A stretch of DNA of 64,000 bases from the NCBI RefSeq assembly GCF_002094885.1, contig NZ_MSIT01000006.1, positions 124,001 to 188,000 on the forward strand, written 5' to 3'. This stretch comes from Salibaculum halophilum (lineage in GTDB: Bacteria; Pseudomonadota; Alphaproteobacteria; Rhodobacterales; Rhodobacteraceae). Position 1 is the stretch's first letter. Each line of letters begins with the position of its first letter. Positions 1-14,115 of this stretch are shown here, piece by piece. A program made the translations under genes and the position numbers. Below the pieces are notes generated by a model. That model had not been told where the DNA came from, searched no databases, and saw nothing but the letters and a program-made list of their open reading frames with translations.

Positions 1-119
1 CCGTTGGCGGGCAACGGGCGGCGCGGCTCATCCGCGCCATTCGCTAATGGTAGGCGGCCTTGGCGGGGAACCAAGGAAAAATTGCGGCGTGCCCCGGCGT
101 CGTGCCTCGCGCACCCCGC

Positions 120-401
120 CTATTGCTGGCGCGTGTCACCCAGCCGATCGGCCCAGTCGTAGTCCTGCACGGTGATAAAACCGGACCAGATCACGCCGGC
201 CAGCACCGCCCAGATCAGCAGCGCCCAGACGGTCGTGATCCGGGCCTTGCGCTTGAGCTGCGGATCGGACGGGGCGCTCTTGTGGGTGCCGGGCACGACG
301 TCGCCGGCCTCTCCCTGCGTTGTCAGGCGCAGCGGCAGCACCACGAAGAAGACCATGAACCAGACGATGGCCAGCAGCACGAGCGAGGAGGTGATACCCA
401 T
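120..401 (-). CDS. DUF1467 family small membrane protein
   Basis: A 93-residue protein with two predicted membrane segments, near residues 5-25 and 57-77, and a short polar loop between them. Length, the PLRLTTQGE stretch after the first helix and the two-helix layout match the DUF1467 family of Alphaproteobacteria, whose function is unknown. Its ATG shares one base with the TGA of the upstream epimerase gene (a TGATG junction), so the two are probably co-translated. This is a family-level call; no biochemical role can be read from the sequence. Confidence 0.85.
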   Translation of the reverse strand: MGITSSLVLLAIVWFMVFFVVLPLRLTTQGEAGDVVPGTHKSAPSDPQLKRKARITTVWALLIWAVLAGVIWSGFITVQDYDWADRLGDTRQQ

Positions 402-805
402 CAGACCTGTTCCAGTTCGGTCAGGGTGCCGTTCATGTCCTTGGGGTGCAGAAACAGCACCGGCTTGCCGTGGGCGCCCATCTTCGGTTCGCCGTCGCCC
501 AGAACCCGCAGCCCGGTCTCTTTCAGCCTGTCGCGCGCCGCAAGGATATCTTCGACCTCGTAGCAGACGTGATGGATGCCGCCCGCGGGGTTCTTTTCCA
601 GGAACCCGGCGATGGGGCTGTCCGCGCCCAGCGGGTACAGCAATTCGATCTTGGTATTGGGCAGGTCAATAAAGACCACCGTGACGCCGTGGTCGGGTTC
701 GTCCTGCGGCGCGCCCACCGTGGCGCCCAGCGCGTCGCGATACTGCGCCGCCGCCGCCTCGAGGTCGGGCACGGCGATGGCCACGTGATTCAAGCGTCCG
801 ATCAT
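401..805 (-). CDS. mce: Methylmalonyl-CoA epimerase
   Basis: 134 residues forming one vicinal-oxygen-chelate fold. It interconverts (2R)- and (2S)-methylmalonyl-CoA in propionyl-CoA breakdown. The start LNHVAIAVPDLEAA, the GGIHHVCYEV centre and the LFLHPKDMNGTLTELEQ end are typical; His7, Glu54, His78/79 and Glu130 are at places where the family binds its metal. A longer open frame runs upstream, but the ATG at 805 is chosen because GGAGG lies five bases before it and the protein then has the usual family length. It is followed directly by the DUF1467 gene. Confidence 0.95.
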   Translation of the reverse strand: MIGRLNHVAIAVPDLEAAAAQYRDALGATVGAPQDEPDHGVTVVFIDLPNTKIELLYPLGADSPIAGFLEKNPAGGIHHVCYEVEDILAARDRLKETGLRVLGDGEPKMGAHGKPVLFLHPKDMNGTLTELEQV

Positions 806-972
806 ACTCGCCTCCGGTCTGAGAGTTCCTGTATGGGCCAGCCGCGCCGCCGGGGCAATCCGTCGCGCCACGGCGCCCCCCGCGTTCCAACGTCGCGGGC
901 GTTAACCGGGCCTTCACCAAGCTGAGTCCCAATGAGCCGACCACCACCACAGCCTCCGGGGGGGATCGCCGT

Positions 973-1689
973 ATGGACAGCCTCGACGACATCGTCACCA
1001 CCCGCCCGCCGACCGCGACGCGCCCGCTGCTGGGCCTGACCGTGCTCGCGGTCGAGGACAGCCGCTTCACCTCGGAGGCGCTGCGCCTTCTGTGCCTGCG
1101 CTCGGGCGCGCGCATCCGGCGGGCGGACACTCTGCACCATGCCCGCCGGCACCTGCGGGTCTACCGGCCCTCGGTGGTGCTGGTCGACATGGGCCTGCCC
1201 GACGGGTCGGGCGCAGCGCTGATCGCCGACCTCGCCCAGGCGAGCCCGCGCGTGGACGTCCTGCTGGGGATGAGCGGCGATCTCGACACGCACGACACCG
1301 CACTGAAGGCCGGCGCCGACGGGTTCCTGGCCAAGCCGGTGGCCAACCTGAGCCAGTTCCAGTCGGTGATCCTGCATCACCTGCCCCCGGCACAGCGGCC
1401 ATCCGGCCTGCGCGTGCTGACCGACGCCCGGGTCGAGCCCGACGCGATCGCCCTGCGCGACGACCTCGCGGCGGCCGCCGGGGTTCTTTCCGGGGCGCCC
1501 GAGGGAAGGCGCTTGCGCTACCTGACACAGTTCCTCGGCGGTGTGGCCCGAAGCGCCGCGGACACGCCGCTGTCCGAGGCTGTCGATTGCCTGGAAGACC
1601 GTCTCGTCAGCGGCCAGCCCACCGGGCACCAGCGCGACCGCGTCGCCGTCATGGTGCAGGACCGGCTGGCCCGGGCGCGATCGATATGA
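973..1689 (+). CDS. Response regulator receiver-domain protein without output domain
   Basis: 238 residues. Residues 21-140 form a CheY-like receiver domain: acidic pair Glu28-Asp29, phosphoacceptor Asp72 in VVLVDMGLPDG, the conserved Ser/Thr position at Ser101, and Lys121 in FLAKPV. The last 100 residues match no DNA-binding or enzymatic output domain that I recognise. No histidine kinase is adjacent, so the partner is unknown. A G-rich stretch precedes the ATG as a possible ribosome site. It may act through protein-protein contact, as single-domain regulators do; that is inference. Confidence 0.85.
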   Translation: MDSLDDIVTTRPPTATRPLLGLTVLAVEDSRFTSEALRLLCLRSGARIRRADTLHHARRHLRVYRPSVVLVDMGLPDGSGAALIADLAQASPRVDVLLGMSGDLDTHDTALKAGADGFLAKPVANLSQFQSVILHHLPPAQRPSGLRVLTDARVEPDAIALRDDLAAAAGVLSGAPEGRRLRYLTQFLGGVARSAADTPLSEAVDCLEDRLVSGQPTGHQRDRVAVMVQDRLARARSI

Positions 1690-1802
1690 CGGCGTGCCCC
1701 GCCGCGGGGGCCGGTTTCCCCGGGATCGCCGCCTCGCCGTCCAATTGCCGCCCGATTCGCCAGCCAGATTTCGGCCGTGGTCACCACGAAAGGGGCGGAA
1801 AA

Positions 1803-2009
1803 ATGGATCGCATCGTCGCCACCCTCTGGTCGGGGGACAAGGGCAACAGCACCGTCGATTGGCTGGTTCTGACAACCGGTCTGGTTCTGCTGGCGACCGC
1901 CGTCACGGCCGCTGTAACACCCGCCCCGCACGAGATCGCCCAAACGGACGGATCAATCGTCGCCCCGCCGGCCGAGGCGGCGGCCGCCAGCCGCGACACC
2001 GACGCCTGA
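1803..2009 (+). CDS. Flp pilin-like small membrane protein
   Basis: 68 residues. After a short polar start (GDKGNSTVDW) there is one hydrophobic segment, about residues 18-38, then an Ala/Pro/Asp-rich tail. The pattern of a short N-terminus, a TVDW-type motif and a single helix resembles the Flp/Fap pilin-like small proteins common in Rhodobacteraceae, though no prepilin peptidase or tad gene lies nearby. Start choice rests on AAAGGGGCGG just before the ATG. The frame is open further upstream, but that part looks non-coding. It could instead be an unrelated one-helix protein. Confidence 0.6.
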   Translation: MDRIVATLWSGDKGNSTVDWLVLTTGLVLLATAVTAAVTPAPHEIAQTDGSIVAPPAEAAAASRDTDA

Positions 2010-2121
2010 TGCGCGGCACGGCCTCCCGCACCCGACAGATCACGCGCCCCGGCCCCTGTCGAGGCCATCCGCCCGGCCGCATGCGCGCCATATCTTGAAC
2101 GCCCCGGCCGGGGCGCAGGCT

Positions 2122-3900
2122 TTACGCCTCGGGCGGGATCACGCGCAGGTGCAACTCGCGCAGCTGCGCGTTGGTCGGCTCGGAGGGGGCGTCCATCATC
2201 AGGTCCTCGGCGCGCTGCGTCATGGGGAACATGATGACCTCGCGGATGTTGTGTTCCTCGGCCAGCAGCATGACGATGCGGTCGATGCCCGCGGCGCAGC
2301 CACCGTGCGGGGGCGCGCCGTACTGGAAGGCGCTGACCAGTCCGCCGAACCGCTTGCGGACCTCGGCCTCGTCGTAGCCGGCCTTCTCGAAGGCGCGGAT
2401 CATCACGTCGAGCCGGTGGTTGCGGATCGCGCCCGAGACCAGTTCGTAACCGTTGCAGGCCAGGTCGTACTGGTAGCCCCGCACCTGCAGCGGATCGCCC
2501 TCCAGCGCGGCCAGCCCGCCCTGGGGCATGGAGAAGGGGTTGTGGCTGAAGTCCACAACGCCGGTTTCCTCGTCGGCCTCGTACATCGGGAAATCGACGA
2601 TCCAGGCAAAGGCGAAGCGGTCGTGGTCGGTCAGGCCCAGTTCCTCGCCGATGACATCGCGTGCCTTGCCCGCGATCCGCTCGAACCCGGCAGGCTTGCC
2701 GCCCAGGAAAAAGGCCGCGTCGCCCACGCTAAGTCCCAGCTGCTGGCGGATCGCCTCGGTCCGCTCAGGGCCGATATTCTTGGCCAGCGGGCCGGCGGCC
2801 TCAATGCCGTTTTCGCCGTCGCGCCAGAAGATATAGCCCATCCCCGGCAGGCCCTCTTTCTGGGCAAAGGCGTTCATCCGGTCGCAGAACTTGCGCGACC
2901 CGCCCCCCGGCGCGGGGATGGCGCGCACCTCCGTGCCCGCCTGCTCCAGCAGCTTGGCGAAGATGGCAAAGCCGCTGCCGCGGAAATGCTCGGAGGTGTC
3001 CTGCATCTTGATCGGGTTGCGCAGGTCGGGCTTGTCGGTGCCGTACCATTTCGCCGCATCGGCATAGGAAATCTGCGGCCAGACGGTGTCGACCGTCTTG
3101 CCGCCTCCGAAGTCCTCGAAGATGCCCTGGATGACCGGCTGGATGGTGTCGAAGACGTCCTGCTGCTCGACAAAGGACATTTCCATGTCGAGCTGGTAGA
3201 AATCGGTGGGCGAGCGGTCAGCGCGCGGGTCCTCGTCGCGAAAGCACGGCGCGATCTGGAAATACCTGTCGAAGCCCGAGACCATGATCAGCTGCTTGAA
3301 CAGCTGCGGCGCCTGGGGCAGCGCGTAGAACTTGCCCGGATGCAGGCGCGAGGGCACGAGGAAGTCGCGCGCCCCCTCGGGGCTGGAGGCCGTGATGATC
3401 GGCGTCTGGTATTCGCGAAAGCCTTGATCCCACATGCGCCGGCGCATCGCGGCCACCACGTCCGACCGCAGGGTCATGTTGCGCTGCATCTGTTCGCGGC
3501 GCAGGTCGAGGTAGCGATAGCGCAGGCGCGTGTCCTCGGGGTAGTCCTGATCCCCGAAGACCTGCAGGGGCAGTTCCTCGGCCGCGCCCAGCACCTCGAT
3601 GTCGCGGATGTAGACCTCGATCTCGCCGGTGGGCAGCTTGGGGTTGACCAGCTCGGGATCGCGGGCCTTGACCACGCCGTCGATGCGGATGCACCACTCG
3701 CTGCGCACCTTTTCGACCTCGGCGAAGACCGCACTGTCGGGGTCGCAGAGCACCTGCGTGACGCCGAAGTGATCGCGCAGGTCGATGAAGAGCACCCCGC
3801 CGTGGTCGCGCACGCGGTGGACCCAGCCCGAGAGGCGGACGGTCTCGCCGACGCTGTCCCGTGTCAGGGCGGCGCAGCTGTGGGTGCGATAGGCGTGCAT
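2122..3900 (-). CDS. aspS: Aspartate--tRNA ligase
   Basis: 592 residues, the normal length of a bacterial AspRS, which charges tRNA(Asp). It has an N-terminal OB-fold anticodon-binding domain ([13 protein letters not shown], about residues 22-35), the class II motif 2 [10 protein letters not shown] near residue 219, the inserted GAD domain of bacterial enzymes (about 290-410), and motif 3 GIDRIVMLL near residue 535. The start MHAYRTHSC fits family N-termini; the longer upstream frame reaches into the divergent cfa gene and is rejected. It is transcribed divergently from cfa across about 170 bases. Confidence 0.98.
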   Translation of the reverse strand: MHAYRTHSCAALTRDSVGETVRLSGWVHRVRDHGGVLFIDLRDHFGVTQVLCDPDSAVFAEVEKVRSEWCIRIDGVVKARDPELVNPKLPTGEIEVYIRDIEVLGAAEELPLQVFGDQDYPEDTRLRYRYLDLRREQMQRNMTLRSDVVAAMRRRMWDQGFREYQTPIITASSPEGARDFLVPSRLHPGKFYALPQAPQLFKQLIMVSGFDRYFQIAPCFRDEDPRADRSPTDFYQLDMEMSFVEQQDVFDTIQPVIQGIFEDFGGGKTVDTVWPQISYADAAKWYGTDKPDLRNPIKMQDTSEHFRGSGFAIFAKLLEQAGTEVRAIPAPGGGSRKFCDRMNAFAQKEGLPGMGYIFWRDGENGIEAAGPLAKNIGPERTEAIRQQLGLSVGDAAFFLGGKPAGFERIAGKARDVIGEELGLTDHDRFAFAWIVDFPMYEADEETGVVDFSHNPFSMPQGGLAALEGDPLQVRGYQYDLACNGYELVSGAIRNHRLDVMIRAFEKAGYDEAEVRKRFGGLVSAFQYGAPPHGGCAAGIDRIVMLLAEEHNIREVIMFPMTQRAEDLMMDAPSEPTNAQLRELHLRVIPPEA

Positions 3901-4073
3901 GGGGTGTCCTCTTGCGATGGGCCGGGCGTCGGTCGGGCCGATACACCGTGGCACCGGCGGGGGCAAGGGCGCAGGCGGCGCGGGCTTTGACAGGCCGGGG
4001 CATCGGCGTATGCTCATCGTGCATTTTTTGGGGATCGCACCGGGCAAGTGACGTGCGAACGAAGGAGGGTGCC

Positions 4074-5309
4074 ATGTGGAAATCAACGCTGGACAAGCTG
4101 CTGCACCGGCTCGTCGTCGAGGGCCGGCTCGAGGTGACATGGGCGGACGGATCGGTCAGCACCTACGGCCGCGACAGCACCGCCGTGGCACCGGCCATGG
4201 TGCGGCTGACCGATCCGGCGCATTACAGGGCGCTCTGCCTCAGCCCTGTCATGGCCTTCGGCGAGGGTTACATGGACGGCCAGGTCGAGGTGGCGCCGGA
4301 AGGGCTCTACGACCTTGTCGCGCTGTTCACCCGCAACATGCACGGGCGCGGCCGGATGCCGGCCTGGGTCCGGGCCATGCAGGACCTGCGGCGGCGGATG
4401 AACCGCTTTCTGCAGCGCAACGACCCGCGCCGGGCGCGGCGCAACGTGGCGCATCACTACGATCTGTCCGATGACCTCTATGGTCTGTTTCTGGACGCGG
4501 ACATGCAGTACTCCTGCGCCTATTTCGCCCGCCCCGACATGACCCTGGACGAGGCGCAGGAGGCCAAGAAGGCGCATATCGCCGCCAAGCTGCGGCTTGA
4601 GCCGGGGTGCCGCGTGCTCGATATCGGCTGCGGCTGGGGCGGCATGGCGCTGACGCTGGCACGCGATCACGGCGCGCGGGTCACGGGCGTGACGCTGTCG
4701 CAAAACCAGGTTGAAACCGCGCGCCGGCGGGCCGAGGCCGCGGGCCTGTCGGATCGCGTCGAGTTCCGCCTGGCCGATTATCGCAAGCTGGACGAGAGCT
4801 TCGACCGCATTGTCAGCGTCGGCATGCTCGAACATGTCGGGCTGCCGCAATACGACACCTATTTCGCCAAGGTGCACGAGCTGCTGGCCCCCGACGGCGT
4901 GGCGCTGATCCATACCATCGGGCAGGTCGCCCCGCCGCGGCCGACCTCGGACTGGCTGGCGAAGTATATCTTTCCGGGCGGCTACGTGCCCTCGCTGTCG
5001 GAACTGGCCCCGCCGATCGAACGCTCGGGGCTATGGGCGACGGACATCGAGGTGCTGCGCGGGCACTATGCCCGCACGCTCAACCACTGGCGCCAGCGCT
5101 TCGAGGCCGCGCTGCCGCAGGTCCGGGCCATGAACGGCGACCGTTTCATCCGCATGTGGCGGTTCTATCTGGTGGCCTGCGAGGCGACCTTCGCGCAGGC
5201 TCGCCAGGGCGTGTTCCAGTTCCAGCTGAGCCATGCGCAGGACGCCGTGCCCCTGACGCGCGACTACCTTTATTCGAAGGCGCCGGCCCGCCAGCACGCG
5301 GCGCAGTGA
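4074..5309 (+). CDS. cfa: Cyclopropane-fatty-acyl-phospholipid synthase family methyltransferase
   Basis: 411 residues. It probably transfers a methylene group from S-adenosylmethionine to unsaturated acyl chains of membrane phospholipids. The N-terminal third is the usual CFA lipid-binding part (FGEGYMDGQ); the SAM-binding motif [10 protein letters not shown] is at residues 181-190, preceded by the conserved MQYSCAYF. The start is set by GAAGGAGGG just upstream of the ATG. It ends one base before the convergent pabB stop, with no room for a separate terminator. The related tuberculostearic-type or unsaturated-fatty-acid methyltransferases are possible alternatives. Confidence 0.93.
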   Translation: MWKSTLDKLLHRLVVEGRLEVTWADGSVSTYGRDSTAVAPAMVRLTDPAHYRALCLSPVMAFGEGYMDGQVEVAPEGLYDLVALFTRNMHGRGRMPAWVRAMQDLRRRMNRFLQRNDPRRARRNVAHHYDLSDDLYGLFLDADMQYSCAYFARPDMTLDEAQEAKKAHIAAKLRLEPGCRVLDIGCGWGGMALTLARDHGARVTGVTLSQNQVETARRRAEAAGLSDRVEFRLADYRKLDESFDRIVSVGMLEHVGLPQYDTYFAKVHELLAPDGVALIHTIGQVAPPRPTSDWLAKYIFPGGYVPSLSELAPPIERSGLWATDIEVLRGHYARTLNHWRQRFEAALPQVRAMNGDRFIRMWRFYLVACEATFAQARQGVFQFQLSHAQDAVPLTRDYLYSKAPARQHAAQ

Positions 5310-5310
5310 T

Positions 5311-6429
5311 CTAGAGCACCGCGAAGCTGGCCTTGAGTAGGGCCTCGTCGTATTCGTCCCCCGCCGTGCTGTCCCAGACCACGCCGCCGCCGACGTTGAG
5401 CGTGGCCGTGTCGCCCGCGCGCAGCAGGGTGCGGATGGCCACGTTGAACTCGGCGCGCCCGTCCGGCGCGGCCCAGCCGATCGTGCCGCAGTAGGCCTCG
5501 CGCGGGGCCGCCTCCAGTGCGCGGATGATCTGCATGGCGCGCAGCTTGGGCGCGCCGGTGATCGACCCGCAGGGATAGAGGGCCGCGAGCACCTCGCCCA
5601 GCCCGACACCGGGGCGCAACTGGCCGACCACACGGCTGACCATCTGGTGGACGGTGGTGTAGGTCTGGACGTGGAACAGTTCGGGCACCCGGACCGAGCC
5701 GACCTCGGCGATGCGGCTCAGGTCGTTGCGCAGCAGGTCCACGATCATCAGGTTCTCGGCCCGGTTCTTGACGTCACCGGACAGGTGCGCGCGGGCCAGG
5801 GCGTCTGCCTCGGGAGTGTCGCCGCGGGCCACCGTCCCCTTCATGGGCAGGGTTTCCAAACGGCCATCAGCGTGTATGCGGAAAAACAATTCGGGAGAGC
5901 GCGACAGGATGTCGGGCAGGTCCTCCTGTTCGACCAGCACGCCGTGGCCGACCGGCTGGTGCGCGGCAAGTGCGGCGTAGAGCGCGGCACTCTCGCCTGC
6001 GACGGGCGCGTCGACGGGAAAGGTCAGGTTGGCCTGGTAGATGTCGCCGGCGCCGATCCACTCATGCACCCTGGCAAAGGCCGCGTGGTACTGATCCGCG
6101 CCCCAGCGTGGGGCCAGCGGGCCGATCCGTGCCGGGCCGTCGGGCAGTGGGGCCGCAGGCTCCGGCGCGTCGAAAACCCCGAAGCACAGCAGCGGCAGGC
6201 GGCGCGTCTCGGGCATGAGCGCGGCCAGCTTGGCCTCGAGCGCGTAGCCCAGCTCGTAGCTGGCATAACCCGCCAGCCACTTGCCCGCCGCGCGCGCGCT
6301 CTCCAGCGCGGCCAGCGCCGCGGGCACCTCGGCCGCATCATCGGCCCGGATGACCTGCACCGCGCCGCCGAATTGCGCCGCGCCGCCGGCCATTTCCGGC
6401 CCTGCCATGCTGTCGAACCTCAGCCGCAC
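5311..6429 (-). CDS. pabB: Aminodeoxychorismate synthase component I
   Basis: 372 residues, chorismate-binding family. It aminates chorismate to 4-amino-4-deoxychorismate for folate synthesis. The covalent-intermediate lysine is in MKGT near residue 194 (the family consensus is PIKGT), and the signature GSITGAPKLRAMQII is near residue 287. The GTG at 6429 is preferred over the internal ATG at 6408 because GGAAAGGGGG precedes it and VRLRFD resembles family N-termini. No pabA or pabC is adjacent. It is convergent with cfa and divergent from carB. Confidence 0.95.
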   Translation of the reverse strand: MRLRFDSMAGPEMAGGAAQFGGAVQVIRADDAAEVPAALAALESARAAGKWLAGYASYELGYALEAKLAALMPETRRLPLLCFGVFDAPEPAAPLPDGPARIGPLAPRWGADQYHAAFARVHEWIGAGDIYQANLTFPVDAPVAGESAALYAALAAHQPVGHGVLVEQEDLPDILSRSPELFFRIHADGRLETLPMKGTVARGDTPEADALARAHLSGDVKNRAENLMIVDLLRNDLSRIAEVGSVRVPELFHVQTYTTVHQMVSRVVGQLRPGVGLGEVLAALYPCGSITGAPKLRAMQIIRALEAAPREAYCGTIGWAAPDGRAEFNVAIRTLLRAGDTATLNVGGGVVWDSTAGDEYDEALLKASFAVL

Positions 6430-6672
6430 CCGCGCCCCCTTTCCGGCCCCGTTCTGCACGCGACCTAGCCCGGACCGCGCCCCGCGAACAGGGCGGAAAA
6501 CGCCCCATCGCGCGGCAAAGACGCCGCAGGGGGCGATTGCGCCGCCGCGCGCGGGCGAGGGCCTGCGCCAATGAGCCCTTGCACCGGCGTGCACCATCCC
6601 TATAACCCGTGACGGTTTGGGCAGAGCACAGCAAGCCCGCGCCGCACAGCTGACATCCGAGGGGCCGCCAGA

Positions 6673-10017
<3,345 letters not shown>

Positions 10018-10139
10018 TCGCCGATCCCGGCTTGTCCGGGCGGCGGTCCGGCACGACACCGTCATCGACGGACGTGCCGTCACCCTTGCCCCGACCCGGG
10101 CCTTTCGCCCATTCTGAAGACTGATCAGGGGGGAATACC

Positions 10140-11258
<1,119 letters not shown>

Positions 11259-11294
11259 GCCACCCCTTCCTCTTGGCGGCTAGACTCCGGGGGT

Positions 11295-11312
11295 TTGGGG
11301 GCTGGCCCCCAA
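11295..11312. terminator. Hairpin between convergent genes
   Basis: TTGGGGG pairs with CCCCCAA across a CTGG loop (also an eight-pair stem with a two-base loop). It lies in the 98-base gap between the convergent KAS III-like gene and arsH. There is no clear T-run on either side, so a factor-independent terminator is only suggested. Confidence 0.35.
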
Positions 11313-11356
11313 TCGCGAATAGAGCGTGCGCAGCACACCGCATGGTCACGGCCGGG

Positions 11357-12073
11357 TCAGGAATTCACCCGCGTGTGGACCTCCTCCAGGCTCTCGACGC
11401 GCTCGGAATAGCGGTCCACCAGCATGTCCTTGCGCCCGCGTGCCATCCACGTGAAGCGGGTCAGTTCCTCCATCACGTCGACGATGCGGTTGTAGAGCGG
11501 CGAGGGCCGCATCCGCCCCGCCTCGAACTCGCCCCAGGCCTTGGGCACCGAGGACTGGTTGGGAATCGTCACCATGCGCATCCAGCGCCCGAGGATCCGC
11601 ATCTGGTTCACCGCGTTGAAACTTTGCGAGCCGCCCGAGACCTGGCAAAGGGCCAGCGTCTTGCCCTGCGTGGGCCGGACGCCGCCGATGGGCGCCAGCG
11701 GCAGCCAGTCGATCTGGGTCTTCATCAGCCCGCTCATCGCGCCGTGGCGTTCGGGGCTGGACCAGACCATCCCCTCGGACCACAGCGCCAGGTCGCGCAG
11801 TTCGGCCACCTTCTCGTGCTCCGCATCCACGCCGTGATCGTCCACCTGCGGCAACCCGTGCGGGTCGAAGAAGCGTGTCTCGCAGCCCAGCGCGCGCAGC
11901 ACCCGCGCGCCTTCTTCGGCAACGCCGCGAGAATAGCTTGTCTCGCGCAGCGAACCGTAAAGCAGCAAGATGCGCGGCGGATGCCCCGGATCGCCCGGCG
12001 CGGCCAGCGCGGCGCGGTCGGGCTGGCGCAGCGCGGCCGCGTCGATGTTGGGCATGGTGTCGTCGTGGGTCAC
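11357..12073 (-). CDS. arsH: ArsH-type NADPH-dependent FMN reductase
   Basis: 238 residues, flavodoxin-like fold. ArsH proteins are FMN-dependent oxidoreductases tied to organoarsenical resistance or quinone and metal reduction. Family marks are [14 protein letters not shown] near residue 36 (FMN phosphate binding), [19 protein letters not shown], and [24 protein letters not shown] at 12073 is chosen because GAGG lies five bases upstream; the ATG at 12055 (232 residues) has no ribosome site. No arsR, arsB, arsC or ars operator is adjacent, so the role here need not be arsenic resistance. It is divergent from tdk. Confidence 0.9.
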   Translation of the reverse strand: MTHDDTMPNIDAAALRQPDRAALAAPGDPGHPPRILLLYGSLRETSYSRGVAEEGARVLRALGCETRFFDPHGLPQVDDHGVDAEHEKVAELRDLALWSEGMVWSSPERHGAMSGLMKTQIDWLPLAPIGGVRPTQGKTLALCQVSGGSQSFNAVNQMRILGRWMRMVTIPNQSSVPKAWGEFEAGRMRPSPLYNRIVDVMEELTRFTWMARGRKDMLVDRYSERVESLEEVHTRVNS

Positions 12074-12219
12074 GGTAACCTCGGGGATGGTGGACAAGCG
12101 CCGCGACCCTGTCGCGGGACGGCCCCGCGCGCAAGACCCGGCGCCTTTGTCCTTGCGCCCGGCGCCGGTCCGGGACACCACGGCGCAACCCCTTGCACAC
12201 CTCGAACCGGGATGGCGCC

Positions 12220-12816
12220 ATGGCCAAGCTTCATTTCAATTACTCGACCATGAACGCGGGCAAGTCGACCGTGCTGCTTCAGGCCAGCCACAACTACATC
12301 GAGCGCGGCATGCAGCCCTACCTTCTGACCGCGCAGCTCGACACCCGCGCCGGCGAGGGCCGCATCGCCAGCCGCATCGGCATCGGCACGCCCGCCGACA
12401 CCTTCGCCCCGGGCGAGGATCTTTTCCGCAAGATCGAGGCGCGGCTGGCGCAGGGTCCCTGCGCCTGCGTCTTCGTCGACGAGGCCCAGTTCCTGACCGA
12501 AACCCAGGTCTGGCAACTGGCCCGGGTGGTGGACGATCTCGACCTGCCGGCGATGTGCTACGGGCTGCGCGTCGATTTCATGGGCCAGCTCTTTCCCGGC
12601 TCGGCCACCCTGCTGGCACTGGCCGACGAGATGCGCGAAGTGCGCACCATCTGCCATTGCGGCCGCAAGGCCACCATGGTGGCGCGGATGGATGCCGCGG
12701 GCCGCGTGCTGACCGGGGGCGACCAGGTCCAGATCGGCGGCAACGAAAGCTACGTCAGCCTGTGCCGCCGCCACTGGCGCGCGGCCACCCAGGGCGACAC
12801 GCCGCCGCTGGTGTAG
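12220..12816 (+). CDS. tdk: Thymidine kinase (TK1 type)
   Basis: 198 residues. It phosphorylates thymidine with ATP in pyrimidine salvage. It has the P-loop STMNAGKST near residues 9-17, the Walker B-like FVDEAQFL near residue 89, the lasso and zinc ligands in CHCGRKA and SLCRRHW (three Cys and one His), and a substrate-loop [13 protein letters not shown]. The ATG at 12220 gives the usual N-terminus [15 protein letters not shown]; extending to an earlier start only adds arsH-facing sequence. It is convergent with the hydroxyacid dehydrogenase, 13 bases away. Confidence 0.97.
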   Translation: MAKLHFNYSTMNAGKSTVLLQASHNYIERGMQPYLLTAQLDTRAGEGRIASRIGIGTPADTFAPGEDLFRKIEARLAQGPCACVFVDEAQFLTETQVWQLARVVDDLDLPAMCYGLRVDFMGQLFPGSATLLALADEMREVRTICHCGRKATMVARMDAAGRVLTGGDQVQIGGNESYVSLCRRHWRAATQGDTPPLV

Positions 12817-12829
12817 CGGCCGTTCCGCC

Positions 12830-13780
12830 TCAGTTGACCCGCTGTAGCGGGTCGCGCCCCTCGGTGAAGGCGATGATGTTGTCCAGCGCCATCTGCCCCA
12901 TGGCCTGCCGCGTCTCGACCGTGGCCGAGCCCAGGTGCGGCAGCAGCACGCAGTTGTCCAGCGCGCGCAGCCGGTCGGGCACATGCGGCTCGGCGGCGTA
13001 GACGTCCAGCCCCGCCCCGGCGATGCTGCCCTGTTCCAACGCCGCGATCAGGGCGGCCTCGTCAACAACCTCGCCGCGCGAGATGTTGACGAATATGCCG
13101 CCCGGTTTCATCGCCGCCAGCGCGTCGGCGTCGATCAGCCGGGCCGTCCCGGCCCCGCCCGGCACGGTGACTACCACGAAATCCGCCTGCGCCATTAGGT
13201 CGTGCAACGTCGCGACCTGCCGTGCGGGCAGGCCCGCGTCCTTGGGCGAGCGGTTGTGGTAGATCACCTCCATGCCGAAGCCGTAGTGGCCGCGCCGGGC
13301 CACCGCCTGCCCGATCCGGCCCATGCCGACCACGCCCAGCACCTTGCCGGTCACATCCGTGCCCAGCAGCGATTGCGGCCCGAAGCCGCCCCACTGCCCG
13401 GCCCGGACCATGCGCTCGCCCTCGCCCGCGCGCCGCGCCGTGGCCAGGATCAGGGTCCAGCCGATATCGGCCGTCGCGTCGGTCAGCACGTCTGGCGTGT
13501 TGGTCACGACCACGCCCGCGGCGGTGGCCGCCGCCACGTCGATATGGTTGTAGCCCACCCCGAAGTTGCCGAGAATTTTCGCGCGCGGGGCCCCGGCCGT
13601 CTCGAAGGCCCCCGCGGTGAAGGCATCGCCCAGCGTCGGCAGGATCGCGTCGTACGCGGTCAGCGCCAACGCTGCGTCATCCTCGGACAGGGCCGCCTCG
13701 CCCAGGGTCACGTCAAACCGCGCGCGGGCCTGGTCGAGCACCGCTCCAGCGATGGGGCGGGTGATGAGAAGCTTCAGCAC
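12830..13780 (-). CDS. D-isomer-specific 2-hydroxyacid dehydrogenase (glyoxylate/hydroxypyruvate reductase type)
   Basis: 316 residues. It has the nucleotide-binding motif VGMGRIGQAVARRG (residues 151-164) and the family's catalytic Arg235 (NISRGEVVDE), Glu264 (AAEP) and His282 (HLGSAT). The FGVGYNHID and HNRSPK segments suit the glyoxylate/hydroxypyruvate reductase branch; Asn176-Arg177 after the second beta strand suggests a preference for NADP(H), by inference. It starts at a GTG that overlaps the csaA stop region by seven bases, so it is the last gene of the YbjN-proC-csaA run. Confidence 0.92.
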   Translation of the reverse strand: MLKLLITRPIAGAVLDQARARFDVTLGEAALSEDDAALALTAYDAILPTLGDAFTAGAFETAGAPRAKILGNFGVGYNHIDVAAATAAGVVVTNTPDVLTDATADIGWTLILATARRAGEGERMVRAGQWGGFGPQSLLGTDVTGKVLGVVGMGRIGQAVARRGHYGFGMEVIYHNRSPKDAGLPARQVATLHDLMAQADFVVVTVPGGAGTARLIDADALAAMKPGGIFVNISRGEVVDEAALIAALEQGSIAGAGLDVYAAEPHVPDRLRALDNCVLLPHLGSATVETRQAMGQMALDNIIAFTEGRDPLQRVN

Positions 13781-14115
13781 AGCCGCGCCCCGTCGGGCAC
13801 ATCGCGGTCGGGCGACAGCAGGACGACGCCACCCGCGTCATCGTGCAGGCCGAGCACCAGAACCTCGGACATGAAACTGCCGATCTGGCGGGGCGGGAAA
13901 TTGACCACGGCGATGACCTGCCGCCCGGGCAGGTCCTCCGGCGCGTAGTGATCGGTGATCTGGGCGCTGGTCTTGCGTTCGCCGATCTCCGCACCGAAAT
14001 CCACCCAGAGCTTGAGGGCCGGTTTGCGCACCTCGGGGAAGGGCTCCGCGCGGGTCACGCGGCCCGCGCGGATGTCCACTTTCAGGAAATCGTCGAGTCC
14101 GATCTCATCCGCCAT
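13774..14115 (-). CDS. csaA: CsaA-type tRNA-binding protein
   Basis: 113 residues, a single EMAP/Arc1-like OB fold: FLKVDIRAGRVTRAEPFPEVRKPA, then KLWVDFGAEIGERKTSAQIT and VNFPPRQIGSFMSEVLVLG. CsaA proteins form dimers, bind tRNA and have been linked to chaperone or export functions. Both ends overlap neighbours: the start lies inside proC and the end inside the dehydrogenase gene, suggesting tight translational coupling. The specific role in this operon is not evident from sequence. Confidence 0.93.
   Translation of the reverse strand: MADEIGLDDFLKVDIRAGRVTRAEPFPEVRKPALKLWVDFGAEIGERKTSAQITDHYAPEDLPGRQVIAVVNFPPRQIGSFMSEVLVLGLHDDAGGVVLLSPDRDVPDGARLC

Noticed and set aside
3..47. Fourteen codons ending in TAA that could be the C-terminus of a plus-strand gene entering from the left
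   Set aside because: Too short to judge (V-G-G-Q-R-A-A-R-L-I-R-A-I-R); no family recognisable.
2095..3990. Long plus-strand frame opposite aspS, and similar long frames opposite groEL, atpD and carB
   Set aside because: They mirror strongly conserved genes on the other strand and show no domain; typical shadow frames in high-G+C DNA.
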